Shown here one piece after another: positions 57,222 through 64,000 of a DNA stretch of 64,000 bases (position 1 is the stretch's first letter; every line of letters starts with the position of its first letter). Under the pieces are notes generated by a model. That model saw only the letters and a program-made list of their open reading frames with translations. It searched no databases and was not told where the DNA came from. Made by a program: the position numbers and the translations under genes. Origin of the DNA: Domibacillus sp. PGB-M46 (GTDB lineage: Bacteria > Bacillota > Bacilli > Bacillales > Domibacillaceae); assembly GCF_022668875.1 (NCBI RefSeq), contig NZ_JAKGCR010000023.1:1-64000 (forward strand), read 5' to 3'.

Positions 57222-58520
57222 TTATACCCAGCCCCGAAAGCGAGAAGCTTCAGCCGGCTTTTTAATTCCAACCATGTAAGCTGCTAAACGCATATTCACC
57301 TTATTTTTTTGCGATGTCTCACAGATTCTTTCAAAAGCGTTGACTATAACTTTTCTTAATTTTTCAGCTACTTCTTCCTCTGACCAATAATACCCTTGAT
57401 TATTTTGAACCCACTCAAAGTAAGAAACCGTGACACCACCTGCACTCGCCAATATATCTGGCACAAGAAGAATCCCTTTGTCAGTTAAAATGTTAGTGGC
57501 TTCAAGAGTTGTTGGTCCGTTTGCTGCTTCCACTACAATTGAAGCTTTAATTTGATGAGCATTTTTTTCTGTAATCTGGTTAGAGATTGCAGCTGGCACC
57601 AAGATGTCACACTCTTTTTCTAATAATTCCTGGTTTGTTATGATATTTGTAAACAAGTTCGTTACAGATCCGAAACTGTCGCGCCGATCGAGCAGATAAT
57701 TGATATCTAGTCCTTGGGGATCGTATAAAGCTCCCTGAGCATCAGAAATTCCAACTACCTTTGCTCCTGCATCATACATAAATTTTGCAAGGAAACTCCC
57801 TGCATTTCCAAAACCTTGAATGATAATGCGCGCACCTTTTACATCAATTCCCTTTTTCTTTGCTGCTTCTTCAATACAAATTGTTACACCACGCGCTGTT
57901 GCGGTTTCCCGGCCTTGAGAACCGCCTAGAACAATTGGTTTGCCCGTAATAAACCCGGGAGAATCAAATTCACGAATCCGGCTGTATTCGTCCATCATCC
58001 ATGCCATAATCTGAGAATTTGTATACACGTCAGGGGCTGGAATATCTTTTGTAGGCCCAACAATTTGGCTAATAGCTCGAACATAGCCACGGCTTAACCT
58101 TTCTAATTCCCCGAATGACATTTCCCTTGGATCACAAATAATCCCGCCTTTTCCCCCACCATAAGGAAGATCGGTAATACTACATTTTAAACTCATCCAA
58201 ATAGATAGAGCCTTCACTTCTTCCTCATTTACATCTGGATGAAAACGAACGCCCCCTTTGGTGGGACCTACAGCATCATTATGTTGAGATCGGTAACCTG
58301 TAAACACTTTAATAGAAGAGTCATCCATTCGAATGGGGATTCGCACAGTAAGAATTCTGGCTGGTTCTTTCAGAAGTTCATACATATCCTCGTTATATCC
58401 TAACTTCTGGACCGCTTCTTTTATAATGAGTTGTGTCGATTCAAATAAATTGAGAGTTTCAACTTTTTTTCTATTTAATATTTGACTCTGTTTATGTTCA
58501 GAAGGGGCAGTCGCCTTCAT
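57222..58520 (-). CDS. rocG: NAD-dependent glutamate dehydrogenase (RocG/GudB type), 432 aa
   Basis: Converts glutamate to 2-oxoglutarate and ammonium, the last step of proline and arginine catabolism. The catalytic lysine lies in LPYGGGKGGIICDP (~118-131), GPTKGGVRFHPDVNEEEV binds glutamate and the nucleotide fold is IIQGFGNAGSFLA (~232-244). Length matches RocG/GudB and there is no insertion in the active-site region, so it looks active. It precedes the proline-catabolic genes, though in its own unit. Confidence 0.9.
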   Translation of the reverse strand: MKATAPSEHKQSQILNRKKVETLNLFESTQLIIKEAVQKLGYNEDMYELLKEPARILTVRIPIRMDDSSIKVFTGYRSQHNDAVGPTKGGVRFHPDVNEEEVKALSIWMSLKCSITDLPYGGGKGGIICDPREMSFGELERLSRGYVRAISQIVGPTKDIPAPDVYTNSQIMAWMMDEYSRIREFDSPGFITGKPIVLGGSQGRETATARGVTICIEEAAKKKGIDVKGARIIIQGFGNAGSFLAKFMYDAGAKVVGISDAQGALYDPQGLDINYLLDRRDSFGSVTNLFTNIITNQELLEKECDILVPAAISNQITEKNAHQIKASIVVEAANGPTTLEATNILTDKGILLVPDILASAGGVTVSYFEWVQNNQGYYWSEEEVAEKLRKVIVNAFERICETSQKNKVNMRLAAYMVGIKKPAEASRFRGWV

Positions 58521-58634
58521 TCTCTACACCTCTTAAATTATGAGTTGTTTACATTCGATTTTTTAATAACACTTATGTTAATGCTATATCTCATACAGCT
58601 GTGTTGTCATTTCATAACCACCTTCCTTAAATGG

Positions 58635-59153
58635 CTAGGAAAAGTGCAAAGAAGAAGGTATTTTTAAAAATAAAGCCAGCTCCTTGCTTTTTTGTTTTCT
58701 TTCTCTTCGCATTTTTGCTCTATCCGGAGCAGTTTCATGTAATTTTCTTTCTTCTTCCGTCTCCGGAATCACTTGAGGAACAAGTGTTGGACGTTTGTAT
58801 TGGTCAAGGGCCACAAATGTTAAGAGGGCGGTAGCTGCAATTTTGCATTCCCCGCTTTTTAAGTCTTCAGCAATAATTTTTACAAAAACCTCCATGGAAG
58901 ACCTCCCTGTCCAGGTCACATAGGATTCAAAACAGACTGAATCTGTTGGACGAACAGGGTGAAGGAAGTCAACAGAATCAGTTGAAGCTGTTACACACTC
59001 TTTCCGGCTATGTCTCGCTGCAGAAACAGAAGCTACCTGATCGACATCGCTCATTAATTGACCGCCGAATAATGTATTATGATTATTTACATCATTCGGA
59101 AAAACACGACTGGTTCGTATAACCCGTGATTCTTTACAATATTTCGCTTCCAT
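58635..59153 (-). CDS. ykhA: Acyl-CoA thioesterase, YkhA/YciA hotdog type, 172 aa
   Basis: Cleaves acyl-CoAs in the cytosol. The family motif is FPNDVNNHNTLFGGQLMSDV (~18-37), with the catalytic aspartate in the following DQVASVSA; SVDFLHPVRPTDSV is the second conserved block. The C-terminal ~30 residues are basic (RAKMRRERKQKSKELALF), as in YkhA. It lies between rocG and the proline dehydrogenase gene with gaps of about 115 bases on each side, so it is probably independent. Confidence 0.85.
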   Translation of the reverse strand: MEAKYCKESRVIRTSRVFPNDVNNHNTLFGGQLMSDVDQVASVSAARHSRKECVTASTDSVDFLHPVRPTDSVCFESYVTWTGRSSMEVFVKIIAEDLKSGECKIAATALLTFVALDQYKRPTLVPQVIPETEEERKLHETAPDRAKMRRERKQKSKELALFLKIPSSLHFS

Positions 59154-59270
59154 GTACCCTCTCTCCTAAAACCTGTACCATTTGTTTAAAGTATTATTAA
59201 ATGAGCGTTTTTTTTTAATAAAAAACCAATTTTAAAAGAACCCCTATGCTTTCATCGTATTGCTTTATCT

Positions 59271-60185
59271 TTATTTAGAAAAAAATCCTCTAAGAGCGAA
59301 TGCTATGTTTTGAGGCCGCTCTGCCAATCTACGCATAAAATAACCAAACCAATCATTACCAAAAGGAATATATACACGCATTTTATACCCCTCTTTTACT
59401 AAACCCTGCTGCATCTCGGTTCTGAACCCATATAGCATTTGAAATTCAAATTGATCACGTGGTATATTATTTTCTTGGGCAAAGTCTTTTACTTTAGCAA
59501 TGATATGGTGGTCATGCGAAGCGATGGCTGTATAACTTCCACTTAATAGATGCTGTTCAATGATCTTCATATAATTTTCATCAACTTCTTCTTTTTCCTG
59601 ATAGGCGACTTCCGGTGATTCCTTATAAGCGCCTTTTACCAGACGCAAAGGAATCCCTTTTAACTCATATACATCCTGTTCTGCGCGGTATAAATAAGCT
59701 TGAATGACAGTCCCAACATTATCAAAGGTTTGACGCAGTTCTTTCAGAATATCTAATGTTACTTGGCAATGCGCGTGATCCTCCATGTCGATTCGTACAA
59801 AGTTATTGTGCTTTTTTGCGGTTTCGAGTATTTGGCGCATATTTTCCACACAAAAATCCCGGTCAATATCTAATCCAAGCTGTGTCATTTTTACGGATAA
59901 ATTACTGTTTACACCAGCTCTAGCTATCGCTTCTAATGTTCTAATATTGTAGTCGGTCGCTTCTAATGCTTCTTGTCTGGTTGAAACAAATTCTCCTAAA
60001 TGGTCCATTGTACAAACCATGCCTTTTTCATTTAAAGCCTGCGCTTTTTTAATAGCACTTTCGATCGTCTCTCCTGCGACCACTTGAGAGGCCCCAAAGC
60101 GAAGTCCCCATTTTTTAGCGGCTTTATTCAATCCCTTATTTTGAGAAGCGTAAAGAAAAATGTTTTTCGAAACAGTTGCCAACAT
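59271..60185 (-). CDS. putM: Proline dehydrogenase (monofunctional, PutM/FadM type), 304 aa
   Basis: FAD enzyme that oxidises L-proline to pyrroline-5-carboxylate. The barrel ends with YIPFGNDWFGYFMRRLAERP (~280-299), whose Arg-Arg and Glu-Arg-Pro bind proline. DHLGEFVSTRQEAL and VRIDMEDHAHCQVTLD are other conserved strands. Length is that of the short Gram-positive enzyme. It lies 80 bases after the P5C dehydrogenase gene, with a small hairpin between. Confidence 0.9.
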   Translation of the reverse strand: MLATVSKNIFLYASQNKGLNKAAKKWGLRFGASQVVAGETIESAIKKAQALNEKGMVCTMDHLGEFVSTRQEALEATDYNIRTLEAIARAGVNSNLSVKMTQLGLDIDRDFCVENMRQILETAKKHNNFVRIDMEDHAHCQVTLDILKELRQTFDNVGTVIQAYLYRAEQDVYELKGIPLRLVKGAYKESPEVAYQEKEEVDENYMKIIEQHLLSGSYTAIASHDHHIIAKVKDFAQENNIPRDQFEFQMLYGFRTEMQQGLVKEGYKMRVYIPFGNDWFGYFMRRLAERPQNIAFALRGFFSK

Positions 60186-60236
60186 CCTTTATCCCCCTAG
60201 CACATATCTTCTTTTTTATTTCTACATTTTAGAAAA

Positions 60237-60255
60237 GGCAGCTTTAAAAGCTGCC
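60237..60255 (-). terminator. Intercistronic hairpin between putC and putM
   Basis: GGCAGCTTT/AAAGCTGCC perfect arms followed by TTTTCT on the minus strand. A partial terminator that may lower putM relative to putC. Confidence 0.55.
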
Positions 60256-60264
60256 CTGCATTTC

Positions 60265-61830
60265 TTAAATGGTTTCACTGATCGTTTTTGCCTGCATGTG
60301 TAAAATGATGTAGTCAGGACCCCCTGCCTTGGAATCTGTTCCCGACATATTAAAGCCACCAAACGGCTGATAGCCAACAATTGCACCTGTACAGCCACGA
60401 TTGAAATAAAGGTTTCCTACATGGAACTCTTCTTTTGCCCGCTTAATATGATCTGGATTATTAGATAGTAACGCTCCAGTCAGCCCATAGTCGGTATTAT
60501 TCGCTATTTCCATCATGTGGTCAAAATCACGTGCTTTACAGAAGGCTAATACAGGACCAAAAATTTCTTCCTGCATAAGGCGTGCTTTTTCATCAACATC
60601 CGCAAAAATAGTCGGCTGGATAAAGTAGCCTCTTGAGTCGTCTCCCTGTCCACCTGCTGCCAGCTTGCCTTCTTCCTTTCCGATCTCAATATATTTTGTA
60701 ATTTTATTAAAAGAAGCTTGATCAATAACCGGTCCCATGTACGTATCAACATCCTCTGGACTTCCCATTGTTAACGTGTTCGTTAAAGCAATTGCTTTTT
60801 CTAGTACTTCATCGTAGACATCCTGGTGTACGACCGCACGCGAACCAGCTGAACATTTTTGTCCTGAGAATCCAAATGCTGAGTAGACAATTGAGGATGC
60901 TGCCAAATCCAAATCTGCGTCTTTATCAACTACAACCGTGTCTTTTCCGCCCATCTCAGCAATTACACGCTTTAACCAAATCTGGCCTGGGTGTACTTTT
61001 GCGGCGCGTTCATAAATGCGGCAGCCAACCTCACGCGACCCAGTGAAAGAAACAAAGCGGGTTTTAGGATGATCTACAAGGTAATCGCCTACTTCTGCGC
61101 CACTTCCTGGAATATAATTAAGTACTCCTTCAGGAAGACCTGCTTCTCTTAATAGTTCTGCAAATTTAGCAGCTATTACAGGTGTATTATTTGCTGGTTT
61201 TAAGAGAATTGTATTTCCTGCTACGATTGCCGCTGCTGCAGTTCCTGCCATAATCGCTAATGGGAAGTTAAATGGCGAAATAACGATCCCTACACCAAGT
61301 GGGATATAATTAAAAGTATTTGCCTCTCCTTCTCGGCTTTCCACTGGGGCACCCTCTTTTAACTGCATCATTTGGCGTGCATAAAATACAAGGAAATCAA
61401 TCGCTTCTGCTGTGTCTGCATCCGCTTCTTTCCAAGGCTTTCCTGCTTCCTTCACTAGATAAGCGGAAAATTCATGTTTTCGTTCACGGAGAATCTCTGC
61501 TGCACAAAGTAAAACGTTCGCACGAACTTCCGGATCTTCTTTTTTCCAAGTTTCAAAAGCAGATAGTGCTGCCTGCATTGCTTTTTCAGCCAGTTCCTTA
61601 TTCGCCTTAGAAACTTTTCCGATTACTTCCTCTTTGTTTGCTGGATTAATCGAAATAATTTGTTCCTCCGTTGTAATCGACTCGCCTCCGATAATTAGCG
61701 GGTAGCTTTTACCCATCTCTAATTGAACATTATTTAATGCTTTATGAAATGCTTTTTTATTTTCCTCAATCGTAAAATCAGTGAATGGCTCGTGAGTGTA
61801 TTTTTTTGCTAGCGTAATATTCATAGTCAT
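60265..61830 (-). CDS. putC: 1-pyrroline-5-carboxylate dehydrogenase (PutC/RocA), 521 aa
   Basis: Oxidises glutamate semialdehyde to glutamate with NAD+. The family start [18 protein letters not shown], the catalytic Cys in [15 protein letters not shown] (~321) and Glu in [13 protein letters not shown], cofactor loop [13 protein letters not shown], and the C-terminal [18 protein letters not shown] are all present. AAAGGAG precedes ATG 61830. First of the pair putC-putM; an upstream gene encodes a proline-racemase-family enzyme. Confidence 0.95.
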   Translation of the reverse strand: MTMNITLAKKYTHEPFTDFTIEENKKAFHKALNNVQLEMGKSYPLIIGGESITTEEQIISINPANKEEVIGKVSKANKELAEKAMQAALSAFETWKKEDPEVRANVLLCAAEILRERKHEFSAYLVKEAGKPWKEADADTAEAIDFLVFYARQMMQLKEGAPVESREGEANTFNYIPLGVGIVISPFNFPLAIMAGTAAAAIVAGNTILLKPANNTPVIAAKFAELLREAGLPEGVLNYIPGSGAEVGDYLVDHPKTRFVSFTGSREVGCRIYERAAKVHPGQIWLKRVIAEMGGKDTVVVDKDADLDLAASSIVYSAFGFSGQKCSAGSRAVVHQDVYDEVLEKAIALTNTLTMGSPEDVDTYMGPVIDQASFNKITKYIEIGKEEGKLAAGGQGDDSRGYFIQPTIFADVDEKARLMQEEIFGPVLAFCKARDFDHMMEIANNTDYGLTGALLSNNPDHIKRAKEEFHVGNLYFNRGCTGAIVGYQPFGGFNMSGTDSKAGGPDYIILHMQAKTISETI

Positions 61831-61981
61831 GTAAATTTCTCCTTTGATAGATAATAAGTTTACAAGTGAAATTAAAGAATAATGTAACTGCCTTATGAAA
61901 TCCTAAATAAACGAAGCAAGTATTAACTAAAATATTGGTGCAATTTAAACAACAAATTTCTCTGCCGTCACTGTCTATCCG

Positions 61982-62989
61982 TTAAGCATTTTCCAATACA
62001 GGCTGCTGATTTAAAATAAACCCTTGTTGATATGGATCGGTTTCTTCTAAAGTGAATCGATGTATTCCTGTGACCCAAGCTGACCCTGTGATTTCCGGAA
62101 CAATAGCACCAAGACCTGCTACTGTTGTTTTTTCAACTACTTTACCTATAAAGCGGGAATCGATAATACTTTCTTGAATAATACTTTCACCAACTTGAAG
62201 ATCTAAAGTTGCTAATTTTGCTGAAGTACCTGTACCGCATGGCGACCGGTCAATTTGTCCATTCCCAAAGACCACAACATTACGGTAATGATTCGTTCCT
62301 TTCTTTAAGCTGAACTCAACAAGATCCACTGTACAAATATTTTGATTTTGTGGATGCTCAAAATGAAATTGCTCATTAAGTATGTGTTTGATTTTCATAC
62401 CGAGTTCAGATAAGAGAAGAGATTCGCTTGTTGTTAATGACAAATTAAATTGTGATGCGTCTACAATTGCAAATATGCTGCCGCCAAATGCAATATCTAA
62501 TTTAATCGTTCCATATCCTTCAACTGAAATATTTACATCTTTTTCAAGTACAAAAGATGGAACATTTCGGAAGGACACCTCACAGACTTTTTTTTCCTTG
62601 TACTTAACCGTACATTCTATCTTGCCTGACGGTGTATCAAGAAAAAATAATTCTTTCTGAGGTAATAAGCCAAATTGTATGCCTGCAGTAATAGTGCCGA
62701 TTGTGCCATGCCCGCACATATTCAGATAACCGCCATGATCCATAAAGATTAAGCCGGCATCACAATCATCACGAGAAGGTTCACAAAGGATTGCTCCAAA
62801 CATATCCTGATGGCCACGAGGTTCGTTCATCAGTAATTCTCTGAGCCAAGGCATTTCTTTTTTAAGGGTATTTTTCTTTTCTAGCATTGTATCCCCTAGT
62901 ATTTTCGGAACCCCACTTACAATAATTCTTGTTGGCTGACCCATTGTATGAGTATCAATGGTTTCAATAAATCTAGAAAAATTGATCAT
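61982..62989 (-). CDS. Proline racemase / 4-hydroxyproline epimerase family, 335 aa
   Basis: Interconverts D/L proline or epimerises hydroxyproline. Both catalytic cysteines are present: NMCGHGTIGTI (~90) and RSPCGTGTSAKLA (~253). Having two Cys speaks for a racemase/epimerase rather than the Thr-containing dehydratase. The start ATG 62989 has GGAGG; a longer open frame to 63097 would run through the promoter. A sigma-54 promoter lies at 63037-63053, and a sigma-54 activator is divergent. Joined with putC-putM it would feed D-proline or hydroxyproline into catabolism. Confidence 0.85.
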   Translation of the reverse strand: MINFSRFIETIDTHTMGQPTRIIVSGVPKILGDTMLEKKNTLKKEMPWLRELLMNEPRGHQDMFGAILCEPSRDDCDAGLIFMDHGGYLNMCGHGTIGTITAGIQFGLLPQKELFFLDTPSGKIECTVKYKEKKVCEVSFRNVPSFVLEKDVNISVEGYGTIKLDIAFGGSIFAIVDASQFNLSLTTSESLLLSELGMKIKHILNEQFHFEHPQNQNICTVDLVEFSLKKGTNHYRNVVVFGNGQIDRSPCGTGTSAKLATLDLQVGESIIQESIIDSRFIGKVVEKTTVAGLGAIVPEITGSAWVTGIHRFTLEETDPYQQGFILNQQPVLENA

Positions 62990-63036
62990 AGCTAGCCCTC
63001 CTCTATTAATTAAAAATTGCGTTCTATTATACATAT

Positions 63037-63053
63037 TGCAATTTGTGTGCCAA
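63037..63053 (-). promoter_or_regulatory. Sigma-54 (SigL) promoter
   Basis: On the minus strand TTGGCACACAAATTGCA: TGGCAC, five bases, TTGCA, an essentially perfect -24/-12 element, about 48 bases before the racemase ATG. Confidence 0.85.
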
Positions 63054-63283
63054 AAAATTTTTCTTACATTCAAATGATCATAAAAATACAAAATCAAGAA
63101 TAAATTTTTCCCTCTCTAGCTAACCATGTTTCTTATTTTGAGCTGATAAAGCTAGGCTAAAGGGATATATCGTAGCAAGATTGAAACGTAACTATTAATA
63201 AAAGAAATAATGAAAAACTTTTTATTTTTAATATAAGTATTGAATAGTTATTATTTTTAGAATATTATAAACCTGTAAATGAT

Positions 63284-63308
63284 GTTTACACATTGTAAAC
63301 ATGTAAAC
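63284..63308. promoter_or_regulatory. Repeated TGTAAAC sites, candidate activator binding region
   Basis: GTTTACACATTGTAAAC is a 17-bp dyad with 7-bp arms, followed at once by ATGTAAAC. It lies about 240 bases upstream of the sigma-54 promoter, a normal distance for an upstream activating sequence, and just before the activator gene. Confidence 0.55.
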
Positions 63309-63343
63309 TTACACAGAGAAGCTGTAAAAGGAGGTAGATTAAT

Positions 63344-64000
63344 ATAGACAATTTCAAAAACGACCGTATCCTTTTTTATTTAGAAACTATTTTAAAAATC
63401 AGTAAAGATGCAGTAACAGCTGTTGATAAAACAGGGAAGGTTGTTTATTGGAATGAAGCAGCAGAAAACACCTATCAAATTAAAGCAAATGACATAGTGG
63501 GGAAAAATATAGAACATTATTTCAAAAGAAATGACATTAAATTATATGAAATTTTAAAAGATAAACAGCCGGTATTTGATGTCTATCACCAGCCCTGGCC
63601 TGACAAGCATATTTTAATCAGTTCTTCCCCTGTTTTTGATCGGGATGGCAGTCTTATTGGCGCTATATCGGTAGATCGTGATATTACAGCTACCGTAAAA
63701 CTAAATGATGAGCTCTCCGTTACACATTCAAAGCTGCAGGATTTAAAACAGCAAGTTATTAATCAATCTAAGAACTTGCCATTCTCCAACATAAAAGGCA
63801 GCAGCAAAAGTATTAATCAAATAAAGGCATCAGCTGCTAAAGTAGCAAAAACGGATGCCACAGTGCTGATTTTAGGAGAAAGCGGAGTGGGAAAAGAACT
63901 GTTTGCACAAGCGATTCATGAGTCAAGTTCTAGAAAAACAAAACCCTTCGTTCCTATTAACTGTGGTGCGATCCCCTCTCCTTTATTTGAAAGCGAATTC
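63344..64000 (+). CDS. Sigma-54-dependent activator (PAS + AAA+), partial, N-terminal ~219 aa
   Basis: RocR-like activator that works with SigL. Residues 8-125 are a PAS domain ([54 protein letters not shown]). A coil follows (~126-150). The AAA+ domain starts at [20 protein letters not shown], with Walker A in [20 protein letters not shown] and [19 protein letters not shown]; the frame then leaves the window. No ATG, GTG or TTG is available: the frame opens after TAG 63335 with ATT, AAT, ATA. AAAGGAGG ends at 63334, which best fits ATA 63344. It is divergent from the racemase gene and probably activates it. Confidence 0.8.
   Translation, partial: MDNFKNDRILFYLETILKISKDAVTAVDKTGKVVYWNEAAENTYQIKANDIVGKNIEHYFKRNDIKLYEILKDKQPVFDVYHQPWPDKHILISSSPVFDRDGSLIGAISVDRDITATVKLNDELSVTHSKLQDLKQQVINQSKNLPFSNIKGSSKSINQIKASAAKVAKTDATVLILGESGVGKELFAQAIHESSSRKTKPFVPINCGAIPSPLFESEF

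Noticed and set aside
61920-61960. Second sigma-54 promoter before putC
   Set aside because: TTGCA is present on the minus strand, but the -24 part (TTGTTGT) is too far from TTGGCAC.
62990-63097. 36-residue N-terminal extension of the racemase
   Set aside because: It would overlap the sigma-54 promoter, and GGAGG is placed for ATG 62989.

Overview
The window looks like chromosome, or possibly a large plasmid, of a low-GC Gram-positive spore-former of the Bacillaceae. The support is AT-rich DNA, AGGAGG-type ribosome binding sites, strong stem-loop terminators, a CcpA cre box, a XylR-type operator, a LicT/RAT antitermination system, CsoR/CopZ/CopA copper genes, a RocG-type glutamate dehydrogenase and split PutM/PutC proline catabolism. 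No rRNA, tRNA or CRISPR array was seen.

Layout. (1) 1-7.5 kb is accessory debris: a broken TnpB (IS200/IS605), two decayed topoisomerase III copies, several very small genes and an intact 341-residue protein with two excisionase-like HTH domains and a ribbon-helix-helix-like C-terminus. Four broken copies of that protein lie at 1.5, 21.0, 26.9 and 55.4 kb. (2) 7.5-20.5 kb is a catabolic island: PaaI-type thioesterase, Pot-like ABC importer, IclR regulator, CitMHS transporter, 3-hydroxyacyl-CoA dehydrogenase, thiolase, three crotonases and a CaiB/BaiF CoA-transferase. A paired CCGATWATCGG palindrome sits just downstream of both predicted promoters, which suggests one IclR regulon. (3) 20.6-22.2 kb is a decayed IS3-family element inside a copy of the HTH gene. 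(4) 22.2-26.6 kb carries a XylE-type xylose symporter with a XylR-type operator, an SMP-30 lactonase and a Gfo/Idh dehydrogenase, which together suggest oxidative pentose use; a GlcF fragment lies between them. (5) 28-35.9 kb holds a two-gene chromate transporter, a ROK regulator, an Lrp/AsnC regulator with a divergent MBL hydrolase, a 14-TM MFS pump, YdhK and a small siroheme-reductase-like protein. (6) 36-48 kb is a copper and thiol-stress island with an internal degenerate duplication: csoR-copZ twice, an alpha/beta hydrolase twice (one copy killed by a single TGA), copA, a copper-storage-like protein, ferredoxin and thioredoxin-like proteins. (7) 48.2-49.6 kb is an OsmC protein with a divergent GntR regulator. 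(8) 50-55.3 kb is a licT-bglH-bglP beta-glucoside system with a RAT/terminator switch. (9) 57-64 kb is amino-acid catabolism: glutamate dehydrogenase, acyl-CoA thioesterase, proline dehydrogenase, P5C dehydrogenase and a proline-racemase-family enzyme with a near-perfect sigma-54 promoter. Facing it is the start of a PAS-AAA+ sigma-54 activator that has no canonical start codon and runs off the right edge.

How it fits together. The intact operons import and oxidise carbon and nitrogen sources (an unknown carboxylate through CoA thioesters, xylose, beta-glucosides, proline or hydroxyproline) and handle copper. Between them lies much insertion-sequence and mobile-element debris (IS605, IS3, IS6, IS256 families), which fits a region built by repeated insertion, duplication and decay. 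All functions are inferred from sequence patterns; no database search was run.
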